Counted from the first letter of the stretch, positions 29,518 to 39,376 are shown. The stretch: DNA of 64,000 nt from Enchytraeus crypticus (GCA_905160935.1 CAJHZI010000294.1:616001-680000), one strand, 5' to 3'. Notes: generated from the letters alone by a model not told the origin. Translations and numbers: made by a program.

Positions 29518-29730
29518 TCATTTATTAGCGATGGAATTTTGGAAATGTTTATTGGATTCAATATGTCTAGAGTAATTATGAAGTGTCATGGTTTTATCAC
29601 AAATATCACAGTAATACTTTTTACTTGCATATTTCTTTACAGCTCTTATTTTAGATTGTTGTCTCTCTTCCTCTGTATCATACTTTTTAACTCTTCTAGT
29701 TATATCGCCAGATAAAATAATGGCTTCCAT
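29518..29730 (-). CDS. Small C2H2 zinc-finger protein
   Basis: 70 aa. One U1-type C2H2 finger at 39-62: YYCDICDKTMTLHNYSRH, with C41, C44, H56 and H62. Such a single-finger mini-protein is common in Polinton-like elements. Divergent from polB with a 59-bp AT-rich gap that probably holds a shared bidirectional promoter. Start context ATAAATG. Confidence 0.65.
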   Translation of the reverse strand: MEAIILSGDITRRVKKYDTEEERQQSKIRAVKKYASKKYYCDICDKTMTLHNYSRHIESNKHFQNSIANK

Positions 29731-29789
29731 TTATTTAGCAATTTATTTAATGAAAGAATTTTTCTTTTATATAATCTTTTACTTAATAA
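29731..29789. promoter_or_regulatory. Bidirectional promoter region (zinc finger / polB)
   Basis: 59 bp between divergent starts, each preceded by ATAA immediately before ATG. It contains TTTTATATAATC, a TATA-like box for polB. Confidence 0.4.
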
Positions 29790-32700
29790 ATGGTGTTGAC
29801 AAATGATGAGTTAGAAAGGCTAAAGTTATTTAATCATCTATCAGTAATGAAGGTAGAATCGATATTAGGTCGTAAAATAACAAATGATGAATTTATAAAT
29901 ATTGAAAGTATGGTAAACAATGCTTCGACATTTTCAAACGTCACGAAAAAAAGTCAAGCAGTAAAAGCTAAGGAAGGTACTAGCACTAAAGTACGTGTAA
30001 AAAGTCCAAAAAGTAATAGAAATATTGACGTAGGCGGTCGTGCATTTAAAAAGTTACTTAAAGAGGGAAAATATAAAAAAAAAAAAAAAACCAATAATTT
30101 TATAAATATAGATAATAATAAACCTGTTGCGAAAGAAGAAGAACCTAAAGCTAAAGTTTTTGTGAAAAAACCGGATAGTAAACGAAAGATTTTAGTAGGT
30201 GGTAAAGCATTTAAAGAGTTACTTAAGGAATATAGTTATGACGAAAAAACTCAGGAGTTTACTCTTCTTGACAGTAATAAAGCAAAAAAACCTAAAACTG
30301 TTTATAGTCCAGTAAGTAGAAGACAAATTCAAATAGGAGGTAAAGCATATAAAGCCTTACTTGAGGTATATGAACATGATAAAGAAAAAAATATTATGAT
30401 TCGTCGTGATGGAGCAGAAATTCCTATATTAGATGGATCATATTGGGTATTTAATGAATCAGATTCAGATAAAATAGTGAGAGAGATGGTAGCTAAAGAA
30501 AGAAATATCTATGGTGAAGAGAATGAAAGTAAATATTTAAAACTATATTGTTTCAATTATATAGATTCTTTGAATAAGATTTATGAATGTTTTGATAAAA
30601 TATATCATAAAGAAAATAATGCAATAAAACTAAATATTAGTTTTGGTTATGTAACTGATAAGGATGGAGAAATAAGTCTTTTCAAACCTGGTACTAATAA
30701 CTTATTTTTTGAGCAACTTTTTGTAGTGAAGGATCTAAATGATCTTAAACAACTAAAACATAGAGTAACAAAAGAGACAATAGAGAACCGTTTGATAGAA
30801 ACTCTTAAAGATTCTAAGACAATAATTCTTGGTATATACGCTATGGCTGTAGAAATCACTAGATTAGATTTCCTAATAGGAGCTAATATTGAGTTGCCAA
30901 CATACATTAAACAATGTAGAACTATTATAGCTTTAGAAAAGGCAGAGAACAATATGTGTTTTTGGGCATGTATAGGAATAGCTGAAGGATGTAGACCAGA
31001 TCGTTATATAGCAAGGGTGAGAGAGTTATTTACTGAGTTTTATAACGGAAGAAGAAGAATTGATACTTATACAGGTTTTGATTATATTAATGAATTAGAT
31101 CGTTATGAAGAGTTTAATAAGCGTCATGCTATAAATATAGTTAGTTATTATGAAAATGGAGCTATATCGTATGTTCGTAAATCACCATTCAATGAAACTC
31201 GAGTACCTATTTATTTAAATCTTTATCTTAATCATTTCTCATATATCACTGATATTCATAAGTTTGGTAACAAGAAATATTTATGTACAAGATGTGATAT
31301 GAGATTTAGAGATAATTGGGATTTACAAAGTCATCTTGAAACTTGTACTTTAGAACAAAAGGATATATTTAATAAGTACCCAAAGTTATGGGAAAAGAAA
31401 AGAAATATAATTGTAGAGTTATCTGATTACTATGATGTAGATGTAGACTATAAATATCCTTATATGATGGTGTTTGATTTGGAATCGCTTCTTCAGAAAA
31501 TGAGGCAACTAGTAGAGAGAGTAATAGTGAGAGATCCAGAAACTAAGAAAATGATTAAAATAGACAGCGCTAGATTTAGAAGACTGGTTAAACAATATCC
31601 TTATGATGACCAAAACAAGGTATTTTTTCCACTTGCAAAAGAAAAAGAAAGTAAATTAAGATATATTACTAGACATATACCAGTTTCGGTATCAATAGCA
31701 ACTAATGTACCAGGGTTTAATTTGGAAGAAGAAGAAGAATTTATATTGTCTAAAAACCCGAGAGATTTAGTTAAACTTATGTTTGAATATTTTGATAGAG
31801 TTGCAGCAAAGGCTAAAGAGCTAATGTTTATTCAAATGAAACCATTATTAGATCGTTTGGAAGAAAAAGATAAAGCTGAAGTTGAATCTTACTGTTCTGT
31901 TATACCGATTGTTGGGTTTAATAGTGGATTTTATGATATTAACTTACTAACTAATGAAGGATTCATAAATGAAATATTAGCTAGAGATAAAACACCTTTT
32001 GTTATTAAAGAAGGGAACAGATATAAAGGAATAAAAACGAATAGCTTTTTATTTCTGGATCAGATGAATTACTGTGCACCGGGAACAAGTTTAAGTAAGT
32101 TTATTAAGTCCTATGATATTGATGAACAGAAGGGTTGGTTTCCTTATGAATGGTTTGATAGTTATGATAAGCTGGATTACCTAGTTAAGGATTTAAAAAT
32201 AGAGGATTTCTATTCATCGTTAAAAGACGAAAAGATGAAAGAAAAAGATTTTAATAAACTTATGGAAATATGTAAGGAAAAGAAAATAGTATTAGTTAAA
32301 GATTTATTGAGATGGTATAATAATTTAGATGTTGGACCAATGTTAAAAGCATGTTTAAAACAAAAGGAATTATATTATACGTTTAAACTAGATATGTATA
32401 AAGATGCATTTTCACTTCCTGGTTTAGCTGAAAACGTTCTGTATCAGTTTCAAATATTAGGTTTTGAAGAATATTTACGAAAAGCAAAGCCACATAAAGC
32501 TGGACCTGTATTTCAATTAGATGATTTGGAATTAGAGAAGAGAATAAGTAATTATAAAAAGCAAGATGAAGATAAGAAAAGAGATTCAAGTCGAAATGTG
32601 ACAGTTGAAGATGTTAGAAATATATTCAGTAGAGATAATTGGCGTTGTCATTATTGTTGGAGTTTTCTGTGTAGAGATACTTGGTCATTAGATAGGATAG

Positions 32701-34292
32701 ATTGTAAGAAACCTCACGTTAAAAATAACTGTGTTTTATCTTGTCAGAGATGTAATAAAGCTAGATCAGATAAACCGTATAAAGAGTTTTACAGACATAA
32801 AGCGCTATTGAGATGGGAAAAGTATTATAATCCTATGATATGGTTATTTAGTGAAGAAAATAAGGATGCTTTTTATAAATTAAAACAAAATATAACTGGT
32901 GGTGCATCCATTGTATTTCATAGGTATCATGAAAAAGATAAAACGAAGATTAGTAGAGTAAATTATGATATAGGTAAAAAGGAATGGGGTTACAACAAAG
33001 AAGTAGGGAAAACAGTGAAGAAAATAGTTGGTTATGATGCAAATGCGTTGTATTTATATTGTATAGGTGAAGAAATGCCTTGTGGTAAATTATATTGGCA
33101 AGAAACTAGTGATTGGGTAAAGTATGAAAAAGAACTTATGACGGATTCCTTCTTTGGATTTATGGAAGTTGATATAGAAGTACCTGAAGATAAATGGAAT
33201 TATTTTAGTGAGATGTGTCCGATATTTCAAAATAGGGAGTATGATGAAACTATATGTGGAGAATACACACAAGCTTTACTTGAGAAGTTGGATAGAAAAC
33301 CTACGAAAAGTAAAAAACTTATGGCTACATTAAAGGCGGAAAAGATATTAATTAAATCTACAAGACTAAAATGGTTAATAGAACATGGATGTATTGTTAG
33401 TAAGTTACATGGAGTTATTGAAGCTAAGAGAGGAAGAGTACTGAAGGGTTTTATGGAATGGGTATCAGATGAAAGAAGAAAAGGAGATATAGATACAAAG
33501 TATGCAATAATTGCTGAAGGGTGTAAACTTATTGGTAATTCAGCTTTTGGAAGAACGGGTTTGAATAAGAATAAATTCAAAAAGGTTAAATATTGTACTG
33601 AAGCACAGTTCAATAGAGCTAAAAACGATCACTTTTATTATGGTGCAAAAGAATATAATGGAGTGTATGAAGTAACTAAAAGAGCTAGAAAGGTTTATCA
33701 AGATATGCCTATCCAAGTTGCATGTAGTATATATGATGATTCAAAGTTAAGGATGTTACAGTTTTATTATGATTGTATAGATAAGTATATAGATAGATCA
33801 GATTTTCAGTATATAGAGATGGATACAGATTCTGCTTATATGGCTATGACTGATGATTTTGAGAAATTAATTAAACCTGAATTAAGGGATGAGTTTGAAA
33901 AGGAAAAACATAAATGGTTTTCAACAGATAAATATTCAAATAGAACTCCAGGATTGTTTAAGATTGAATATGAAGGAGAAGGTATGGTAGCTTTATGCAG
34001 TAAAACATACTATGTATGGGGAAAAGATACAGGATGTAATCCTGATTCATCAAAGATGAACAAAAACAAAGCATCATCAAAAGGTTTACAGAAGCGTAAT
34101 AGTATTATAAATAAAGAAAAATATATACAATGCTTGTTTAATAGTGAGATTATTAATGGTGTTAATAAGGGGTTTCGGTTTGATAAGAAAGAGATGAAAA
34201 CATATGAACAGAATAAAGTAGGGTTATCTCCTTTATATACAAAAGGAGTTGTAATGGATGATGGTATCCATATTAGACCTACTGTATTCTAG
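29790..34292 (+). CDS. Protein-primed DNA polymerase B with adaptor-like repeats, zinc finger and HNH insert
   Basis: 1500 aa, replicates the element. Exo I VFDLESL (D563, E565) and Exo II GFNSGFYD (N711, D716); palm motif A YDANALYLYC (D1083), motif B KLIGNSAFG (K1246-G1254), motif C MDTDSAYM (D1345, D1347), then SKTYYVW. The N-terminus has three repeats of the PxSxRxIxVGGKAFKxLLKE type (about 67-96, 122-150, 170-198), resembling viral 2-cysteine-adaptor domains; a related fourth unit (RDPETKKMIKIDSARF) sits inside the exo region. A zinc finger YLCTRCDMRF lies at ~497. Residues ~948-1000 form an HNH-like domain (CHYC, LDRID, H976, NCVLSCQRCN). The last ~85 codons are in the right TIR. Confidence 0.95.
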   Translation: MVLTNDELERLKLFNHLSVMKVESILGRKITNDEFINIESMVNNASTFSNVTKKSQAVKAKEGTSTKVRVKSPKSNRNIDVGGRAFKKLLKEGKYKKKKKTNNFINIDNNKPVAKEEEPKAKVFVKKPDSKRKILVGGKAFKELLKEYSYDEKTQEFTLLDSNKAKKPKTVYSPVSRRQIQIGGKAYKALLEVYEHDKEKNIMIRRDGAEIPILDGSYWVFNESDSDKIVREMVAKERNIYGEENESKYLKLYCFNYIDSLNKIYECFDKIYHKENNAIKLNISFGYVTDKDGEISLFKPGTNNLFFEQLFVVKDLNDLKQLKHRVTKETIENRLIETLKDSKTIILGIYAMAVEITRLDFLIGANIELPTYIKQCRTIIALEKAENNMCFWACIGIAEGCRPDRYIARVRELFTEFYNGRRRIDTYTGFDYINELDRYEEFNKRHAINIVSYYENGAISYVRKSPFNETRVPIYLNLYLNHFSYITDIHKFGNKKYLCTRCDMRFRDNWDLQSHLETCTLEQKDIFNKYPKLWEKKRNIIVELSDYYDVDVDYKYPYMMVFDLESLLQKMRQLVERVIVRDPETKKMIKIDSARFRRLVKQYPYDDQNKVFFPLAKEKESKLRYITRHIPVSVSIATNVPGFNLEEEEEFILSKNPRDLVKLMFEYFDRVAAKAKELMFIQMKPLLDRLEEKDKAEVESYCSVIPIVGFNSGFYDINLLTNEGFINEILARDKTPFVIKEGNRYKGIKTNSFLFLDQMNYCAPGTSLSKFIKSYDIDEQKGWFPYEWFDSYDKLDYLVKDLKIEDFYSSLKDEKMKEKDFNKLMEICKEKKIVLVKDLLRWYNNLDVGPMLKACLKQKELYYTFKLDMYKDAFSLPGLAENVLYQFQILGFEEYLRKAKPHKAGPVFQLDDLELEKRISNYKKQDEDKKRDSSRNVTVEDVRNIFSRDNWRCHYCWSFLCRDTWSLDRIDCKKPHVKNNCVLSCQRCNKARSDKPYKEFYRHKALLRWEKYYNPMIWLFSEENKDAFYKLKQNITGGASIVFHRYHEKDKTKISRVNYDIGKKEWGYNKEVGKTVKKIVGYDANALYLYCIGEEMPCGKLYWQETSDWVKYEKELMTDSFFGFMEVDIEVPEDKWNYFSEMCPIFQNREYDETICGEYTQALLEKLDRKPTKSKKLMATLKAEKILIKSTRLKWLIEHGCIVSKLHGVIEAKRGRVLKGFMEWVSDERRKGDIDTKYAIIAEGCKLIGNSAFGRTGLNKNKFKKVKYCTEAQFNRAKNDHFYYGAKEYNGVYEVTKRARKVYQDMPIQVACSIYDDSKLRMLQFYYDCIDKYIDRSDFQYIEMDTDSAYMAMTDDFEKLIKPELRDEFEKEKHKWFSTDKYSNRTPGLFKIEYEGEGMVALCSKTYYVWGKDTGCNPDSSKMNKNKASSKGLQKRNSIINKEKYIQCLFNSEIINGVNKGFRFDKKEMKTYEQNKVGLSPLYTKGVVMDDGIHIRPTVF
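32634..32790 (+). other. HNH-nuclease-like domain within polB
   Basis: Codons ~948-1000: WRCHYCW (C953, C956), LDRID (D968), KPHVKNNCVLSCQRCN (H976, N980, C985, C988), then ARSDKPYKEF. The CxxC...DH-like...N...CxxC order is that of zinc-bound HNH endonucleases. It lies between the exonuclease and motif A, in frame and without stops. Confidence 0.75.
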
Positions 34293-34547
34293 AGGGTTGA
34301 TATTATAAATAGATGTTGCTATAGTTTCGATACACTATAAATAATAAATATTATTATTAGTAGTATCTAATCCGGGATTACACTACTACATGGTACTTTC
34401 TGGAGCGATTTTTTATAGAGTTTTATTTAGTATTTTTGGCGAGCGAACGGGGAGAGAGCGAGACAAAAATAGTAAATAAATCGCTATAAAAAGGGGTGTC
34501 GCTCCAGAAGTACCAGGTGGTAGTGTAATCCCGGATTAGATACTACT
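34028..34547. repeat. Right terminal inverted repeat of the Polinton
   Basis: Inverse of 17844-18336 plus 19187-19217. It covers the last ~85 codons of polB, its stop at 34290-34292 and a short 3' region. Confidence 0.9.
34359..34547. repeat. 189-bp palindromic terminal unit, right
   Basis: Same length and, as far as I can see, the same sequence as the inverse of 17844-18032; folds on itself in the same way. Confidence 0.85.
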
Positions 34548-34553
34548 TATATG
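34548..34553. repeat. Polinton target-site duplication, right
   Basis: TATATG immediately after the terminal ATACTACT; identical to 17838-17843. Confidence 0.85.
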
Positions 34554-34561
34554 TTGTATAA

Positions 34562-34622
<61 letters not shown>
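34562..34622. repeat. (TA)n microsatellite
   Basis: About 30 TA units starting a few bases outside the Polinton end. Confidence 0.95.
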
Positions 34623-34625
<3 letters not shown>

Positions 34626-34861
34626 GCTGGGCATTAAAAAGATATCCCCTATCACAATTACGATAGCTTAGCCAATTATTTATATTTCGCTTTGAAAGTT
34701 TAGAGTTCTCTTGCGGAGGAATTTAGCCACAACCTGACCAAATTTTGTAAAAATATTTCTAGCGAAACCGGATTTAATGAAGTTTTTCGAAATTTTTTAT
34801 ATTATTTAACACGAAATGTAAAACGTCAATTAGAATCAATTCGTTTTTGAAAATGTTCGGA

Positions 34862-35359
34862 CCCTGAAAAGGGCCGTTAGATGATGACGACTCTGATCTG
34901 GTGCTACAGTGTATTACACTAACACTATTCTGCCGAAACTGATTGAAGACTGCAACAAGTTAAAACCAAACGATTTCATTTTTCAACAGGACGCCGCGCC
35001 GGCTCACACTTCACGTCTTGCGCAATACTTTCTTGTACAATACAGCCCAGATTTCATAAAAATGGATGATTGGCCACCTCATTCTCCAGATTTTTAGATC
35101 CACCAGATCCACTTGATTTTTTTTGTCTGGGAAACTAAGTTAAAAAAGTACCGTGCTTTCAAGCCCAAACCCAGAAACACTATGGAATTAAAGGCTGTTC
35201 TTCGAGAGATCTGGAAAGACCTACCACAACAGTCCATTGATAGCGCAATTTTATGTGTAAGAAAAGAATTCTGGCCGGCATTAAAGCCCAGGGCGTTCAT
35301 TTCGAGACACATTGTGGCACAAAATCAGAGTCGTCATCATCTAACGGCCCTTTTCAGGG
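34862..35359 (+). pseudogene. Tc1/mariner transposase C-terminal fragment between 36-bp inverted repeats
   Basis: Plus-strand reading gives FQQDAAPAHTSRLAQYF and WPPHSPDF, the catalytic-core signature of IS630/Tc1/mariner DDE transposases, then a stop (35096). In other frames KKYRAFKPKPRNTMELKAV and EIWKDLPQQSIDSAI complete the C-terminus. The N-terminal DNA-binding half is missing. Perfect 36-bp inverted repeats bound it (34862-34897 and 35324-35359). Confidence 0.8.
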
Positions 35360-35361
35360 CC
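35346..35361 (+). other. Histone-type 3'-end stem-loop sequence
   Basis: GGCCCTTTTCAGGGCC matches the metazoan histone mRNA stem-loop (6-bp stem, TTTC-type loop) and is preceded by CTAAC and followed by AGCAC. The inverse copy lies in the other arm at about 34863-34876. No histone ORF is adjacent. Confidence 0.5.
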
Positions 35362-35367
35362 AGCACA

Positions 35368-35408
<41 letters not shown>

Positions 35409-36183
35409 CAGTGCTGTACTTGTAAAAACTGAAGTGGCGAAGCTATCGATATAAAATGCAAAGTTGCTGACGAAATATTTAATCTCAAGGGGGGGGGGGG
35501 GGGAAACTCAAGGTGAACGCATTTAGCGGGAGACTACAAGGGGGTTTGGGCTCTGGGGTCCAGGGTTAAACCCACCGGTGGGGCTCAGGGGGCGAAACCC
35601 GCTTTAGTTGAAAATGTGCATATTTTAATTTTTAAAAACTCAATGTGGAGTCACTTTGTTCTCTCTGAAACGGGCTAATAGTTTCTAAAAACTGATCAAA
35701 TTTTGCAGCTTAATAACACTATCAATTTAGAACATATCAGTACAAATTTTGCACTGCTTCTAATGAAAGAAACGACTGTTCTTCAAGATACCATTAGCAG
35801 AATACATAAGTGACGTATTCATTATTGCAAATAGATAACATTTTACTTTGCATGTAGCATCTATAAATATATGCCAAGTAAATTTTGCAGCTACAGCCCG
35901 AACAAGGCAGGGGAATGATGAGCTACAGGCTGAATGGCATTGTTACAACTTAGTTGCATAAGCCTCTTCTCAAAATCCTTACATCTAGTATTTGCAATCT
36001 CTGTAACTCCGTTATTATATGTGTAAATTAGTGTTTAATGATTTGAACTTCATAAATCGTCGCGTTACGGCCTTATATATATAAAGCCGTCCCTGACATT
36101 GCCTTATGGCGATGAACCGGACGTTAAATTCTTATTGATTGATTTGTTGATATATATATATATATACAGTATATATATTTACA

Positions 36184-36235
<52 letters not shown>

Positions 36236-36535
36236 TCTTATGTTCATCATTTCTTGGTAGAAAACACACACAGATACAATTACATTGCAACACGCGACAC
36301 AACAGCATACATATAAAAGGTGCACATAAAAGTATCACAGTTTCAATATTTTCACATACTATGCAATAATTAAAAAAGAACATTTTTAGAATAGCGCCAA
36401 AATTTATAACGAATACTCAAATAGTTATTAGAACGGAGCGCGCTCCTGCTTTATCAGCTCAGACAGCGGAGCTCCGCCCAGTGAGAAGTGACGGAGCGGC
36501 GCTCTGGCACCAAAAGGAACTCAACTATAGCACTG
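35409..36535. mobile_element. hAT-like non-autonomous element (~1.1 kb)
   Basis: Left end CAGTGCTGTACTTG; right end inverse CAACTATAGCACTG; AT-rich flanks resemble an 8-bp duplication (TATATAGG / TATATATA). Near the right end is a GC-rich part with GGAGCGCGCTCC and GCGGAGCTCCGC. No transposase. It contains a G11 run at 35490, a (TA)n run at 36150-36231 and a short relic of another repeat (36069-36125). Confidence 0.55.
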
Positions 36536-36559
36536 TATATATACATAAAAAACATAACG

Positions 36560-36835
36560 GCACACTGGGTCAGGAAGCGCGGATGCTTGTTTAAGACCCA
36601 TTTTCTCCTTCCTCTCCATGGTTATTAGTAATCGTTGCCTTTTAATGGCGCATCAATTGCAGCCGGCTCGGATTTAAGAATAACCTTCCATCACCCTGGG
36701 ATTTTTTCCTTTCTAAGCTTTAACCAACACTCGGTCTTCCAAGGTGGTCACCCACAAAGTACTAACCGAGGTCGATGGAGCTTAACTTCGATAATTGACG
36801 CGCAACTAAACCAAGTGCGCTAATCCCGCCGTCAT
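36560..36835 (-). mobile_element. 5S-rRNA-derived SINE (SINE3-like), copy 1
   Basis: Minus strand: GTTAAGCTCCATCGACCTCG, GTTAGTACTTTGTGGGTGAC and CACCTTGGAAGACCGAGTG reproduce the internal promoter half of 5S rRNA. The body ends CTGACCCAGTGTGCC. Nearly the same sequence lies on the plus strand at 55055-55330. Confidence 0.85.
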
Positions 36836-36839
36836 ATAT

Positions 36840-37540
36840 GCCCTATATCGACAGATTTTATATCTTAACAAAATTCAGATTCCAATATGTATTCCTCTTC
36901 CTGCACATGACTTATAAATGACTTATCACCACAGTAACTCAGTAGCATTAGTTTGGGCCTACTGTACATGCAGTATTTGGCTTATCTTATGGAGAGTTGC
37001 AACAAGTCCAGTAACATTAGAGTCTAAGTACGCAATGAGCAAGTCAAAGACTAACTGCAACGGTGATAAGAAAGTCTAAATTCAAGTCCAAGTCCAATGG
37101 AAAAGTTCAAGTCCGAATCTAAGTTAAAGCCCTCAGGATGCAAGTCCAATTCCAAGTCCATAATGCGATTAAAAAGCTTCGAATAATCGCATATAGATTT
37201 ACCCATACCTAGTGCAAATATTTTGAATTGAGAAATAAATGTCCGTATTAAATATTCTCATCGGCTAAGTCATACACAATCTTCATTAGCTGACAATTAA
37301 TTATTTACAAAACAAAGGTTGAACTGTTACGAGTCAACTTGTCACATTATCCTAGTCAATCAACTTATCGTACAATCATTAAACTTCAATCCTGATCAAT
37401 CAATTTATCTATCAATATTCGTCACTTCTTGTCTTAGCAATCAAATTATCATTTGATAGTGACAGATTTCAATAAAAAAGAGTACGTAGCACTCTATCTG
37501 ACATCATAGATCTGCAAGGCTTCATAAATACACCCTTGGC
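36840..37540. other. No recognisable gene
   Basis: Holds a run of AAGTCCAA/CAAGTCC-type short repeats (about 37060-37165) and AT-rich sequence. Confidence 0.4.
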
Positions 37541-37549
37541 TAATTACTA

Positions 37550-37690
37550 GAGATGGGAATCGAACCGAACCCGAACCCAGACTCTGACCGAATCCGAACC
37601 GAACCCAGACTCTGACCGAACCGAACCCAAACCCAGACTCTGGCCGAACCTGAACCGAACTCTAACCCTGGCTTCGTCCAAACCAAACTG
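37550..37690 (+). repeat. GAACC(C/G)-rich minisatellite at the edge of a repeat family
   Basis: Starts TACTAGAGATGGGAATCGAA and continues as irregular CCGAACCCGAACC units with CAGACTCTGAC spacers. Same start and units as 45325-45470. Confidence 0.7.
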
Positions 37691-38204
37691 ATCTCTTGAA
37701 GTTTCTTTCTCCTTCGCCAGCTTGAGGAGAAATTAACAATTTTCTTTTCAGCTATTTTTAAAAGGCATTAAGATATTATGGAGAATGTTTGACATTATAT
37801 AAAGATAATAAGAACAATACATAAATACATTAGTTTTTGTATTTCCATGTCTTACAGCATCTAACAGCATATATTCAGGTGAGGCTGGTTCCGACACAAG
37901 TTTTTAAATTAATAACAGATAGCGATGCAAAGGAATGGTAGCGGGAAGCTAGACTGGTCTATAGAATATAATGGATAGTTTGAATGATACGGCATTGAAA
38001 TATGGAATTAAGATTAACATCAAAGAGACAAAAGTGATGAGAGTATCCCTGAATAGAGGTGAAGGCAATATTATAATAAATGTTACGAAATTGGAGCAGA
38101 TAAGGAGTTTCAAATATTTAGGTCATACTACACCGTGTTTTTTATAGCTGATACCCCAAATTATTTTAACAATAAAGTCGTAAGAAGGGGACAGATGTTC
38201 TTGA

Positions 38205-38878
38205 AATTTACAGTACTTGACCAGCAGCCAATTCTACCAAACATAGAGAAATTTCGTTTGAATATTTTTAATAACGTGAAAGTTCTAGTTTTGTGAATAG
38301 GAGAGGGGTCAGTTAAGAAATTTCCAATACAGGATTACGAGCTTGTTACACGAAGCGTAAAATTATATCTATAAAAATAATAGCGAACACGTCACAAAAT
38401 TTCAGCAAATAGTATTTTGAAGAGCGAACACTTCTTTTAAAATGACGTAAAATACGTGCTGATATGTTCTTAATTGATAAAATTATTGAACTTTTAATGC
38501 ATGCATTGCATATCTGGGTACAACTGCTATCACCGCAAGCACTGCCGCGGCGTCCTCTAGCGCCACAGTTAAAATAACTTCTTGTTTATTCTCTTAATGC
38601 AATGCATGCATAAAAAGCACGTATTTTACGTCGTTTTGAAAAGAAATGATTGCTCTTCAAAACAGCTTTAGCAGAAATTTTATATTGCGTGTTAGATGGT
38701 ATTTTTATAGAGATAATCTACGCTAAATGTAACACGCCCGTAATCCTATAATTAGACATTTCTTATCTGACCCCTCTCCTATTCGCGAAACTGTAACTTT
38801 CACGTTATTAAATATATTCAAACGAAATTTCTCTATGTTTTGTAGAATCGGCTGCTGGTGAAGTAGTGTAAATTTCGG
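38205..38878. repeat. ~670-bp foldback inside the left TIR
   Basis: Arms from GAAATTTACAGTACTTGACC to GTGAAGTAGTGTAAATTTC. Matching inverse blocks include CATAGAGAAATTTCGTTTGA and AATAACGTGAAAGT against ACTTTCACGTTATT. The centre is near 38540. It is flanked by GAAATTTAC and its inverse and interrupts the host element's TIR. Confidence 0.75.
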
Positions 38879-39184
38879 GTGCATTAACTTAGCTCCCCCA
38901 CCATAGAATTTTAAAAATCAAATCATATCAGCGTTTTGGGCTCGTTTTGGGCTGAAATGGGCCGTTGAAATTTCGTTTTGGGCTAGCACCGTTTCAGAGT
39001 TATTAATGATTCTTTGGTGGGGGGGGCTAAGTTAATGCTAGCCCCCCCCACCACCTCCGATTTCAATAAAACTTATACCATCGTTTTGAGCTCGTTTTGG
39101 GCTGAAATGGGCCGTTGAAATTTCGTTTTGGGCTAGCACCGTTTCGGAGTTATTCCTGATTATATGGTGGGGGCTCGCATTAAT

Positions 39185-39191
39185 TTGTATA

Positions 39192-39261
<70 letters not shown>

Positions 39262-39284
39262 TTTCTATATATATATATATATAG

Positions 39285-39334
<50 letters not shown>

Positions 39335-39344
39335 ATATATTATA

Positions 39345-39375
<31 letters not shown>

Positions 39376-39376
39376 T
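39185..39376. repeat. (TA)n microsatellite block
   Basis: Nearly 190 bp of TA repeats with a short GACACATTTC interruption. The Tyr/Ile-alternating reading frames here are artefacts. Confidence 0.95.

Larger units (their letters stand above)
17844..34547. mobile_element. Complete Polinton/Maverick (adintovirus-like) element, 16.7 kb
   Basis: Begins AGTAGTATCTAATCCGGG and ends with its reverse complement, flanked by a 6-bp duplication. It has the Polinton core set: protein-primed PolB, rve integrase with chromodomain, adenain-type protease, FtsK/HerA-like packaging ATPase, double-jelly-roll major capsid and minor capsid protein, plus PLA2, pVI-like and fibre-like proteins. The large ORFs show no internal stops, so insertion looks recent. 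Genes 18770-26936 and 28029-29730 are on the minus strand; the fibre-like gene and polB are on the plus strand. The capsid set implies that it can form virions, as proposed for this group. Confidence 0.95.
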
